DNA of 64,000 bases from the NCBI RefSeq assembly GCF_024868665.1, contig NC_079892.1:7638251-7702250 (forward strand). The letters are read 5' to 3'. Below the pieces are notes generated by a model that worked only from the letters and a program-made list of their open reading frames with translations, had not been told where the DNA came from and searched no databases. This document shows positions 23,149-35,600 of this stretch, piece after piece. How positions within the stretch are numbered: the first letter of the stretch is position 1; the number at the start of each line of letters is the position of its first letter. Made by a program: the position numbers and the translations under genes. This DNA comes from Triplophysa rosa. Its lineage: Eukaryota; Chordata; Actinopteri; Cypriniformes; Nemacheilidae.

Positions 23149-25168
23149 TTAAAAGTAGGACATTTTGAACGGATCTGGAGAGGAATTAAATGTTGTGGCT
23201 GACCTGTTGCGCCGTTTACGGCAAACAATAAGCCAGACGTTCATGTGAAAAGATAGCAATAGATAGGACTGGGGGATCTTGTAGATTACTTGACGTACAT
23301 GCGTGTGCATGTATTAGGGTGGAGAAAGAAAATAGATTAAAAACCTCTCTAAGTGCCAATCAAGCATAAAGTATACTACTTTGACAATTGCTTTTTATTG
23401 CCAAGAAATATGATTTCAGGTGCAAGAGCCTGAGAGAACGTTTGTTGGCATTTTCTCAAGCGCTTCAATTCGCTTAAAGCTGTTTTTCATGCAAGAATAA
23501 GCATGGGAATGTTTTGGTAAGCAAGCTAAATAGAACCCATGTTGCCAGGTGTAATGCACAGTATCTAAATCGCAGATTTACACAAATTTTTACCCCGCAC
23601 TAAGAGACGATTTTGCCAAATCCACACCCCAAAACAATTTGCCGGAGATTTGAAGCACATGTTAATGGCTTTGTTCTGTATTTAGAAAGCAATTTGTAGG
23701 GTTTCATTAGCAAGGAAAAGCTCGTTTAATGATTTTCTCTTCGACAGCAGGAAATACACTCCATGTTGAAGGCAAAGATAGGCTACCTCATTTGTCAAAT
23801 ATGTGCTTTAAATAGAAGCTTTGATGAAGAAATGAACCTTTGGGCATTTATGGTGCTCATTGTGGGAGGCTAGTGACTGTACCATTACATTTAAAGAGAG
23901 TTTGCCGAACGTTTGTTCTAAAACCGAATACGATGCTCTAGAATTTGGTGCAGAAGACCAAACCAATCTAAAATATGTTACTAAAGTTAAATTAAAAATT
24001 TTCAACAATATAAATGTAACTTTGGACTACATATAACATGGGTAGATTGTTATTATAAATAAAGCCCAGTTGTCTACTTCTTTATGTTTCTATTCTATTC
24101 CATTCCATTCCATTCTAGGTTTCTATTCATTCTCTCTACTGACATTTCTGTACAAAACAAAATCTAGTCTAAGTCTAATAGAAAATCACAATGAATTGTC
24201 CAAATAAACACAATTTTATGAATTGTATTTACAGCTTCTACAGCTTCTTCTATTAAAAATCCCAAATCTAGTATGTTCACCTTAAAGCCGACTTAAAAAC
24301 CAAATGAAATAAATGGGTAAAAACAGACACTGCAGATTGAAGGTGGTGTTATAATAGGCCTTGGGGGTGTGTGTGTTTGTCTGGCTACACGCACGAATAC
24401 TCTGGAATGGAGATGACACAAAATATGCAACAGCATAACCCAGAAACATGTTTCCTAGCTGTCCTCTACGTTGTTTTTATTCAAAACTACTGTCACACTT
24501 AATTCCAGTGGTCAGGAATTACACCCAGATTTTAAACATGGATAAAACGGACCTTGACCCGGCGTGCATAAATTGTTTCTAAATCCCAGAGGCTGCCTAA
24601 TGCATTAAGATAAGTTTGATATAATAAGCTTCTGGTGAAACTATGAGACATCTCTAGTTGCATGGGATGAACAGCAATGATTTTCATTTCTTTAATCATG
24701 ATGAACTCTGTTACTCCCTCATATACAAGATAAACGTTTCACTTTTAATGCTGCTTATTCTTCATTTCAACACTCTGGCAACGGATACGTGTTTGGATAA
24801 ACTTTACGAGAGATATATTCAGCGAGCTTCTCTCTATTTGATTAAACATTTAATCTGCCCCATTTATCATTTCCTTAATGTGTTACTTTGACTACGGACA
24901 CTATAGAATTGTGTAAGTGTTTTGGCAACCAACCAAGAGGTGCCGATGGCAAAGTTTGGAGATCTTTTCCAGAGCACCAAAGAGCAATGTATGTGAACAA
25001 TTCTCTTTTAATTTTTGTACCCAGACGCAAAGCACGGATAGCCAGTAGTTTATAAAGAACGGCTATTAATCTTTATCCGTGGGGAAATGGTTGCATGGTA
25101 AATGACATTTGGCAAAACACAAAACAGTTACATTATCCTTTATTATGAGATCAGTATAAATTGCAATA
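23149..25168. other. Intergenic DNA, no gene recognised
   Basis: No supported gene or element, apart from a short attcc-type simple repeat near 24,095-24,115. Confidence 0.45.
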
Positions 25169-25404
25169 TTAAAGGGATAGTTCACCCACAAATTCAAATT
25201 TGCTGTTTATTTACTCACCCCCAGGCCATGCGTGATGTAGGTGACATTTTGACTTGAGTAGAACCATAAAGAAGATTTTTTGGTAAATCCGCAGCCCTCT
25301 GTGCTTCATATAATGGGAGTGTATGGGGTCCACCTGTCTAAGCTTTCCTAAGCTTTCCTTTTTTCCCAATGGCCTGGGGGTGAGTTAACAAACTATCCCT
25401 TTAA
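25169..25404. repeat. TTAA foldback MITE, variant subfamily
   Basis: The ends are TTAAAGGGATAGTTCACCC and aactatccctttaa, but the interior differs from the other copies (catgcgtgatgtaggtgaca; tccttttttcccaatggcct). Both ends are intact. Confidence 0.75.
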
Positions 25405-26599
25405 AGGAGAACAAAAGAAGGATTTTAGTTTAACATGATTTAACATGACAATTCTTTATTGAAGTATTTTTATAACTTGTACATCTGAATTGTTTCTTGT
25501 TTCTATTCTAATTTTTCAAGACTTTGTTGGATATTTGGTGCAAATCAGTCCACAATCTAATACGTAATGACGAATCAACCAACAAAACCAGAAATGGATT
25601 TTGTCCTTATTTTACGAATAAAATATCGCACTGGTTGTATATCACATGACATCATGCAGTATTCGCCCATAGAGATGCCTTTCATGTCATTTTACACAAA
25701 TCTCAAGGGGAATATGTCTTTGTGAAGGTTTGGCTCCATTTCTAAAACACATTCTTGGTACAATGTTATCAAGTTACTCTTTAGAAATTATTGAATGGTG
25801 TACTGTCAAAAGAATCAGCAATTTAAACAGCTGCTAACAATATGAACACCCAACAGTGCTGTCGATTCAAAGAAACACCCGCTTTTACACACCCTTCTGT
25901 CTCGAGGGAATCAAAAAAACTTCTGATGTTACAAGAATAATTTTAATAGTAAAACGGCTGTTTTTTTCTGACGCTGAAAGACATTTGACATTTCATCAGA
26001 AAAATGATGAAGGGGGTTTTTACTAAGAATTGCATGCCATGTTGTTTTAACAACCGATCCCCCAATAAATCATGCTTGTAGCGAAACACATAGACGCACT
26101 AAACGCACTTTACAGGCCGTTCTGTAGAGTTCTGGCGTTCTAAACAGGTGCCACCGTACTTCTGGACATATGACCGGTTATAATGGTCTGTATCTTATAA
26201 ATGATGTTTGATGAATCACTGCCATGATCAATAAAAATGTTTTTTAAATTTAAATAAGAATAACTCTTGTCTTTCAGAGAGCAGAAATGAAGCAATGTTA
26301 AAAACACTGTGCAAACAGTGTTAAGGTTAAAACACCACCATCTTTGCTCTTTATTCTAATATTTTATTAAGGATGAATTATAAATTTTGTATGAATGTCA
26401 TATTGGTGTTTTTGGAGTATAAAGCTCAGCATCGAGAAGAATTTAAGGAGACTTGGCAAAAATTACTCACAACAACTGAGCAAAGTTTATAAAGACATAG
26501 TTCAGGAGAATGACTACAATGTATTATCAAAGGAGAGGATCAATAAATATTAACAACAATATACAGTATGAGCTTTTTGTTTTTCAATGCATTTTTATA

Positions 26600-27114
26600 T
26601 ACAGCCGCAGAAAAAAACGAAGTGACAAATTCAAATCAGTTTTTCTGATTTTAAAAGGTAGCTATGTGTTTAGAAAAAAATATAATTTATGTTCTATTCT
26701 GTGAACTACTAACAATATTTACACCAAATTTCAAATAAAAATATTGTTTCTGTTTGCATTTATTTGTTAAAATAACAAAAAAGATGCTCTGTATTTTTTC
26801 AGACTTCAAATACTGCAAAGTAAACAAGTTCATATTCACTTTTAAGCAATACAAACAGTAATATTTGAAAATTTTTTAATATTTGAACATATTTAAGAAA
26901 AGTAAAAAATTTTTTTTATGTGATATCCTGGATTTTAACACAGTTTTCATGCGTCTTGTCATGCTCTCAGTCTTTCTGTTGGATGACTTTGTCACTCCTG
27001 AGGTTTGCTTTTGTTGAAATTCAACAAACACTGGACTGGAATGGCCACATTACATCTAGAAATGCTGATTAAATGAACATTTGGAGTGGTCTCTTATTTA
27101 TTTCCACAGCTGTA
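26600..27114. mobile_element. Tc1-like non-autonomous element, copy 2
   Basis: The ends are TA-cagccgcagaaaaaa at the left and tttccacagctg-TA at the right, imperfect inverted repeats next to TA, the Tc1/mariner target. The interior matches 16,930-17,260 at low identity. No transposase is visible. Confidence 0.6.
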
Positions 27115-27411
27115 TGCAAATAAAAACCATTGTAGTTTGCCTTTTTGCCAAATAATTTAGTCAAAAAAGCACTAAAAAGATTTGTGTTTTGTCCATTTTG
27201 CAACGTATTATTCATATTTTTATGGTTTAATTTAACCTTAGGGTGCATTAAAAGCAAATATTGTACACATGTAATTTAAATAATAAAGCAATGTTTCATC
27301 GGTGGATCAGGCCAGCTGGATAGTTTGCAGTTAATGATGATGGATGTAGTTCCAAAACCAAGTTACTTTTTGTGTCAGTCACTAACATACTACTTAACAT
27401 ATCTTTTGTGT

Positions 27412-27492
27412 TCCAGAGAAAAAAGTGATATAGTTTTGTAACAACATGAGGGTGAGTTGGCTAAATGACGACAGAATTGGGATTTTGGGGTA
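27412..27492. repeat. Half of a TTAA foldback MITE
   Basis: The sequence ttttgtgttccagagaaaaa followed by gagggtgagttggctaaatg is the right half of the family. The left half is not found. Confidence 0.5.
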
Positions 27493-27879
27493 AACCGTGT
27501 CTTCACGATTACCAAGTGTTTTCACAACAGGTCCCCAAAACATCGATTCCTCTCTGTGCCAGTCCAAGTTTGCTGCTCCAGTTTCATTTGATCCACTTTT
27601 CTGGAAGCTTGTCAGGCCTCCAAACCCCGATGGCAGAATAAAGAGGGTTTCTCAATGGCAACTGGCAAAATGTCAACAATTTCAGCAAAACAATTCGGAA
27701 CTGGCATAGCGAGCAACGGCTGGCTTTTGAAATGACTCATAAATACATTACAGTGTGGCATTCGTCTTCATCTGACTGTGTCTTTGGCTTAGTCATATCG
27801 ACCAAACTCTAGTTACTCATCCCGAGATCTTCGCTCTAATCTGAATGTCACTGAACTGCTATAAACCTCTCTTTATCCA

Positions 27880-28900
27880 ATCCTTTTCAGCCACGACACA
27901 GCCCGTCCCCGGGGAGCCTGTGAGAAATGCGGCGGCGTTCGAATGGCGGGCGTGTCCACCTGCACCCTGTGAGGTGACGCTTCTCGGCAAGGGACCCTTG
28001 AGGACAAACCCGAGCCTTGCCTGACTCATTGGACCTCTTCTCTGTCACGCCTACACAGCAGTGTCATCTCTCTCCTCCGTCCCCTCTGTGCTTTAGAACA
28101 GGACGCCTAGTCCTGAGACAGACCCCCCTTCCCTCCGTTTCTTCGCTGCCTACTGAGGGGCCACGGAGATCTCCATTACAGCCTCCTGCCCAGAGACACG
28201 GCTATTGGGAGGCGGTCAAAAAGGCCTTTCACAGGAGTATTACAGAACAGCGTCGGGCCCTGATAAGCCTCCGGTTACGGCCTCCAGGGACCGGACTCGT
28301 CCGTCTCCGCTCCCCACCTGGGGGTGAGGGCTTTCTCTCTCGGTTGCAGAAAGGGCTTTGTAAAAGGGCAAAAAAGCGCGCAACAGAAGGCAATACAACT
28401 CTATTGGTGGAAGCTTTTACTTAGTAACCTTAAACCATATGACCTGTGACTACGGTCCTGTGCCGATTCCCACCGCCGAGAAAAAACGCACACAATTTAA
28501 ATTCATAAAGACCTTTGTCACGCTTTCAAAAGTGCGGGATAATGCCCTTTTTTGTTAATGTGCGTACTGTCACAGGAGAGGTTGGCATTCAGGGGGACAG
28601 GCTTTTAGTCTCATCTGCCTGGGCTCTCAACCAGCGTAGCATCAACCCACACAAACAGCACTCCACTCGGCTAACGGCGAAGATGGCGAGAGACTCGGGG
28701 GCGTAGCGGGGGGCAGAGAAGAGTCAGCCGTAGACCGTTTCGCACAATGACTTCCATTTTTATCTCCATTGTGCCGTCTGCCATCCAGGTTTGACATTCA
28801 AGAGACGGCAGAGTTCATTTTATGCGCTGAAACATAGCTCACATATTTACACAGCGGGAGACGGCCCACACACGGGAGAGGCGATGTCGACTGTCAATAT
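27880..28900. other. GC-rich, low-repeat island
   Basis: Base composition changes sharply here from the AT-rich surroundings to CpG-containing sequence (for example ccccggggagcctg, gcggcggcgttcgaatggcg). A 135-codon open frame (28,017-28,424, + strand) has no recognisable domain and is probably a by-product of composition. The island lies about 1.2 kb beyond the last plausible kitlga poly(A) signal. It could be a regulatory element, an eroded retroposed sequence or an unrecognised non-coding transcript. Confidence 0.4.
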
Positions 28901-30100
28901 ATCCTCAACGTGCAGAAATTCAAAAACTAGATTCAATATTATTCAAGAAGGGACATTATACTAGAGATATCTTGCATCTGCTTTTGTGCTTGTGAATCAA
29001 AATCTTTAAACTTCTGGAGAACAGATGTGAGAGTTAGAAGCGGCTACTCTTAGGTTTCTAGTGAAATGTTATCAAATTGGGCATTAAAGAGGGATTGAGT
29101 TTTTGTATTTTGCAAATGCAAAATGGTAAAACCATTGGTAAAACCATGTTAACAACCTCGACGTCCTTGTTTGGTCCAGCTTTTATGATGGCCCCTAACA
29201 AGTAGGCCTACCTGACAAGTCATCTTTAGCATCTTTTTGACAGATTTGTGGTCACGCAGAAATTTAAATTCTGTCGTCTTGTAGTCTACTCAAACAAACT
29301 GTTTTCTTCTTTGGAATACGCAAGCATTTAGTGATATTCTTCCCTCTCAAATCTCATTTCTCGTGCGGGTCTTGTGACTGATTGTGATACAGCTGGATGA
29401 TAATTAAATCCAAGCACAAATTATATTTGAGAGGAACATTTTAAGCCAATAATGACTAACATGTTGGTCTGTTCCACAGACAAAAATGTTTGTGGCTTCA
29501 GAGGACGTGAAAACTAGTCAAATAACCTGTATATCTTTGTCCTTTTAAGAACACATACACACACATACACAACAAATACATGTGAAAAGTAAGAGACAGA
29601 ATTTTGTTTTATTTTTGGTTGAACTATTCAGTGAAAAACATTGAGATCAACTGCAGTTTTGAAAATGCTTTGTTGATATATTTTCCCATCAGGCATTGTC
29701 ATACAAAATGGAACGTTCTTGACATTTATATGAGGCCAGAATTGTAAAATGCTATTGAATGTAATAACAAAAGCAAAATACGATCCCAGTTTTATAACTG
29801 ATTTTCTTTGGAATGATTCATTTGCAACAGGTTTTGTTGAAAGTGGATGACAGTCGCTTCATTGCAAATGCAATGTTGCATTTAACAGGAAAATTTTGTT
29901 TTAAATCCAGAACCGGATTGGTCACAATTATTCACAATAGAATTGTTTCTCCGTAAACTGAGATCTAAGGACACCGGACAATTTCACACACAGCTATTAT
30001 TATATTTAAAAGTCGAAACAGGAAGTAAAAAACATCCTAACAACCAATTGTCATTAATACGATTTTATTAGCTTTAATGACAAACCCAACCAAGCCTTAG
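28901..30100. other. Intergenic DNA, no gene recognised
   Basis: AT-rich sequence with no supported gene. A fragment of a MITE end (agacagaattttgttttatt) lies near 29,595. Confidence 0.4.
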
Positions 30101-30120
30101 CAGTGGTGGATAAATGTAAC

Positions 30121-30126
30121 TTTATT
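30121..30126 (-). terminator. kitlga: Candidate distal poly(A) signal of kitlga
   Basis: AATAAA on the minus strand, followed downstream by a G/T-rich tract (ggcttggttgggtttgt, about 30,070-30,090) as expected for a cleavage site. Other minus-strand AATAAA hexamers lie near 30,565, 30,780, 31,395 and 31,985, so the 3' UTR end is not settled. Using this one gives a 3' UTR of more than 2 kb. Confidence 0.3.
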
Positions 30127-32479
30127 CACATCTCATACATAGATTTGCATATATTCATATAAAATACAGAATACAGTAGATTGTCACCCAGACAACGACT
30201 GGGCCACAATTCCTTGTTTACGTTTGGCACCCTGACTGACTTCGTGACTTGATGTGTTCTGCAGTCGTACAAACATGATGCAGGATTCAATTACAGCAGT
30301 TGGGATGTGCCAAGTTTGTAATTTCCTGGTTCAGTTCTCTTGTACGTCCCTCAATGTCACAAACCAAAAAAATCCAATCTGGGGAAGAGAACGGTGCTTT
30401 CCAACAGTTCGCCAACAACACAGGGCAGTTGTAGGAATGGTTTGCGTTCTAGGGAATGCCATATGTGCCTTTTTCACAGCTTCAGCCTGTTTTTTCACAC
30501 AACATGTAGGAATGTTCCACTTCAAACTTCTGACAATTCGTAGTGTGTAGTTTATCGGTTTACTGCTATTTATTGACTATACACGCAACCTTAAGACTTT
30601 TGTTTTCTAGAACCAAAAGATGCTTCACCCACGCAGTCCTCTACAGGAGCTTCTCAGGTTTACCAAACTGTAGATTATAAATGACACACAACACAAGGTC
30701 TGTTACTTTTCACACGTTGTAACATCGCCTGAGCTATGCTGAGAAGGTCTAAAGCGAATCCATGGTTCAAAAAGCAAATACTTTTATTTGACATGCTTCA
30801 TCGAGAACGGCTGAATGGACTTAATGAAAGCGTCGACCACTACAATAAAAGATCGCTGCCAGTTAACACAAGTTTCTGTAAACATCCACCTTAACCAGAA
30901 TAATAAGAGATTATTCACCAAACTTCACATTACAAAAGACTGTGGTGAAAAATGATTTGGGTAAGAAAATGAAAATCACTGAGGCAGGCAAAAGGTTATT
31001 CCCAATGATACAGAATAGTATATAGATCATTATAACCAGTTGGACTAGGCAGGGTACAAAATAAGAATATGATTTCTGCTGAGAATCGTCTTTGATTCAT
31101 CAGCACTTGTCTATATGAATTGTCACTATAATAAATCATTATGTACAGGTTAGCGATGTGCGACATCGAGATGCCGACATGCATAATTTGATTCGTAGTG
31201 GGAGGCCAAAGCTGTAACGGGTTCATGTTGAAAATCATCTGAAATGTCCAAGACTTTTGCAAATTTGAATGAAACTAGTGCAATATCATCGTAATATTAT
31301 TTTCCATAATAAATATATGGCTGGTCATCCAAGAGAATCTTTACAGGAGCCATGCAATGAAAGGCACAAAATACGGAGCACAAGCGTACATGCACGTTTT
31401 TTTTATTTGTCAAAATGCCATTTCAGGTGCCTGCAATGCAAAAATTGGTTTGACACAATCCAAATTTTTCTATTCAAATTGTGTTTATGTGGTGTAAAAC
31501 TACAATTTTCTGTGTACCGTTTTAAAAAAGTCGCTGTGTTTGACATAATACTACTTCAGCTTATTTTGATGTTTACATTTGTTTGTTAGTTGATATAAAA
31601 CCATCTATGTTTGTGCATAGTTATGTCGATGTATTAGCTATCATATATTTTGCTCTTGCGAATTAAAGTTCTTAGAATTTCAGAAAAAAATGTCTTTTAA
31701 ATAAAAAATCTCCGAGTTATAAAACTCAATAACCATCGATAAAAGCTGAATCTATAAAATTAGCAGCCACCAGAGGTTTTTATACTAAATGACTTCAAGA
31801 ACACTGAAACAGACGTTATATATAAAAAAGCCATCATGTAACGCAAAACTGTTTATCACTGCCGTACTTGGAGCAGATGAAGAAAAAATCTTTAATATCT
31901 GATATATAGCATTAAAAACAGATCAAATAATGGCTTCTATCAAATGAGGAGCTATAAGTACATATATGAGTGTTTATTGTTGAAGTACACAAGCAATAAG
32001 GATTGCGTAATATGTCGTAAGCTTGAGACTTTGTGTCGTCTCAAGAATCATCTGACGCCATGCAGGAGCCATGTCATATTCGCAAAATAAATAAATTAAG
32101 TCCACACCACCAGTTTATAGCGAAAATTAAAACAATTCACAAATCAGATGATAAACTCTAAATATGACTTTACTGATTCAAACGCTCCAAAAACTTGAAG
32201 GGCCTCTATCTGGACGCCCAGAGCAAAGGAGAAAAGAGAACAATGGGCTAAAGAAAGAGGGTAGAAGATGGACCAGTGCAGCTGGAGGTAGTCAATCCTG
32301 CTGTAACTCCATTATGACAGCCATGTCTTCTTAAGCAACTGACGGATGTTCTCCTTCTGAACTGCGGTGAGTTTCTTGGCGTGAATCCGACGCCGTCCTG
32401 ATTTTCATCAGGTTCCTCCTGCACAGTCTCCCTGCAGTCTCATAGAGAAGGAAGCGTTAAAGAGCACGAAGAGCAATTC

Positions 32480-32659
32480 TCAGGAGTTCTCAGAAGGAGC
32501 GACTGTATCCACCCCAAAGGGTTCAGCAGTGGTTGTTGAAGACTCAAAGAGCAGTTCTGGAGTTGGAGGCCAGTATGTGTCCTTCACAGGAGAAGATGTG
32601 AGAAGCTTTCGGAAGTGCTGATCGATGAGTTCGGTCCATGGTGTGGTCTGAGAAAGCGA
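32480..32659 (-). other. 3' exon-like block with open frame, downstream of kitlga
   Basis: The acceptor gctttttcAG lies at 32,660-32,661, 100 bp from the previous donor. The frame continuous with KQIKYDQG is open for 59 codons (SLSQTTPWTELIDQHFRKLL, later TYWPPTPELLFES) and stops at TGA 32,482-32,480. It does not match any family I know. It may be 3' UTR or an alternative C-terminus. Confidence 0.4.
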
Positions 32660-35600
32660 CTGAAAAAGCGTTTTTGTTCGTAAGAAACATAACTGAAGCT
32701 TGTAATAGAGCTTGTGTAAAAGCAGATTATACTAATGTGTGTTTATGAACATTATTTACCTGCGTTGAGTAGCTGGGAGCTGGATTTACACAGCCCTGAT
32801 CATATTTAATCTGTTTCTGGAAAACAAAACTGGAAGCTAGTGTTAATCTTTGCACTGAATCGGACAAAAAGTACAAGGGTCCCAAAATGTATTTGGAGAC
32901 TTAAAGGGAAAATTCTGTCAAACCTGTATAAAGTTCTTTGTTTGGTTGAACACAAAGAAAGATTTTTGGAAGAATGTTAGCAACTAAGATTTCTGGGGCA
33001 CCATTGACTACACTCTTAAAAATAAAGGTGCTTAAAAGGTTCTTCACAGCGATGCCACAGAAGAACCATTCAGTCAAAGGTTCTTTAAAGAACCATCTCT
33101 TTCTTACTTTTTTATAATCTGAAGAACCTTTTTTGAAACAGATGTTAAAGGTTCTTTATGGAACCAAAAGGTTCTTCAATGGCATTAAAGAAGTTTTTTA
33201 AGAGTGTACCATAGTAAAAAATGATTGCATATTCTTTTAGTTCTGTTTAACACAAAAGAAGATATTTTGAAGTGTTTAGGAAAACAAACAGTTCTGGGGC
33301 ACCTTTGACAACCATTTTAATGGTAGTAAATTGCCCCCCCGAAATCTCAGTTGCTAACATTCTTCTAAATATCGTTCTTTGTGTTCAACAGAACAAAGAA
33401 ATTTATACAGGTTTGGAACAGCTTGAGGTTGAGTAATTCATGAAAAATTTTCATTTTTGGGTGTACACCTTTAATAATGTAGAAATTTTTACTTTATCAA
33501 AAAACTAAATTTATAACAAACCAGGTATTTAATAGATCATTTAGGTAATAAATAATTAAAATAGTAAAGATTTAAATGAACAATTTTACGGTTAATAGAG
33601 CATATCCACAGTTAATGACAAACTTCACCTCTTGTTCATTTTTGCAAAGTAATCTGTTTGTGGCAAAAATGACCTCATCCGCTAAAAAATCAATCAGTGA
33701 CTTAAAAGCAAATGCCGAAATGTGTACGATAAGTGATTGTTATGTTTAAGAAAGGGCGTAGCAGATTTTTTACATTTCTGAACACTTTTAGGCACCACTC
33801 CAAGTTGCAAATCTTTAAAAAGTGCTTAACAAAAACATTGCATGCTATGAGGAAGGTTTACTGTGCTTAAACTTTACTTTTCCGATATCTCCACATCTAA
33901 TGGGGGTATATGGGCTTCCTCCCCAGAGAAAAGGGCGGGGCCTTCTTCTGCACTCCGTTCGGTTTGAGAGGCATTTCTTCTAGATTTAATCTGCAAGACA
34001 ATAGGAAAAAAACAGTTAAGCAAACCAAATTCTAAAGCTTTCGTTTTTCAACCCTAAATAAAAAAGACTGAGGTACCTTCCAGACCAACAAAAACAGCAC
34101 TGCGATGAAGGGGATGGCGAGGAGTGACATGAGGCTGCACTCCACGACTTTCGGAAGAAACACTCCTGTGCAAAAATGAGACAATGATCAGCAAACTTTC
34201 ATTCGTTTTACAAGATAAGCACAGAGATAACTATCTGATCTTAGTACATCTGTCAAGCACTTAAACGTCCAGCATGACCTGCATAACAGAATAGTATCTG
34301 CCAAATAATAATCAGAGCGATAGTTCACCTAATTTCCTCATTGTTTCTCAACTACTGTATATGACTTTCCTTCTTCCGTCAAACAGAAAAAGAATCTGAA
34401 GAATGTTCACACAACCGTTTCCCATACTATAAAAGTGAATGGAGACTGAGGCGGTTATACATTTCTTTGTTCTGTTGAACACAAGATATTTTAAAGAATG
34501 TGTTAAACAACACAGCTCTGGGGCACCATTGACTACCATAGTAGATTTTTTTTCCTACTATAGTACTCAATAGTGCCCCAGAACTGTTTCATTACAGACA
34601 TTCTTCCAAATATCTTTTTTTGTGTTCAGTGGAACAACGAAATTTCTGTAGGTTTGAAACAACTTGAGGTTGAGAAAATGATGACAGATTTCCATTTTCA
34701 AGTGAAGTGTCGGTAACACTTTACAATAAGGTGATATTTATTAACAATTAGTTAATGCATTAGCTAAAATGAACTAACAATGAACAACACTAATACAGCA
34801 TTTATTAATATTAATTCATGTTAATTTCAGCATTTACTAATACATGTTTAAAATCAAACGTTGTCACTGTTAACATTAGTTAATGCATCATGAATTAACA
34901 TGAATAACTGTATTGACATGAACTAACATTAACAAGGATTAATAAATGCTAAAAAACTATACTGTTCATTGTTATTTAATGTTAGCTAATGCATTTAATA
35001 ATGATAAATAATAGCACCTCATTGTAAAGTGTTACCGAAGTGTCTCTTTAAATGCATGCAATAATTTATAGGACAGATATGCCAAATCTCACCTTTCTCC
35101 ATGCCATCTGGTGAACCGTTATGTTTTTCTAGAAAAAGGCAGAAACAGAGAAGCATTAAAAGTCTCAGATGGATCCGTTCATTGTTAGACGCTTAAAAAG
35201 TCGGACACAATCTCCTTTTCTTTCCATCCCATGAAAGAAGCGATCTGTCCGCTTTCAGAAAGAAAGAGCTTGTGCATGGGAAGATGGGAAGATTGCTCTG
35301 TAATCAACATGGTGACTTTGATTCGGCACTCTAGGGAGCATCTCTGGGTTTTGAAACTCGACTGAGACTTTGTCATAATAGCACTGACAAAAACATGTTG
35401 CTCCTCTTGTTTAGTCCGGCGGCCTCGTTTGAAAAGGCGTGGAACTCGCAAACACACACACACATCCACCCACAGACGCACACACAATGGGCACAAAATT
35501 GCAACCAAAGCTGCCACATGAGATATGATTTAAAAGAGGGTGTTAACATCTAAAACATCAGTTGCAAATGGGTGTCCTTCCACAAACGACATTCTGCGGT

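Noticed and set aside
24095..24115. attcc repeat as satellite DNA
   Set aside because: Only a few units; an ordinary simple repeat.
28017..28424. 135-codon open frame on the + strand in the GC-rich island
   Set aside because: No recognisable domain or splice context; GC-rich sequence yields long open frames by chance. Kept only as part of the island.
32320..32460. Open frame (ending KENIRQLLKKTWLS) as a further kitlga exon
   Set aside because: No clear acceptor in the right phase, and it lies beyond the TGA of the preceding block; treated as 3' UTR.
35185..35517. 110-codon minus-strand open frame between kitlga exons 5 and 6
   Set aside because: It lies entirely within an intron, and the joined phases of exons 5 and 6 work without it.
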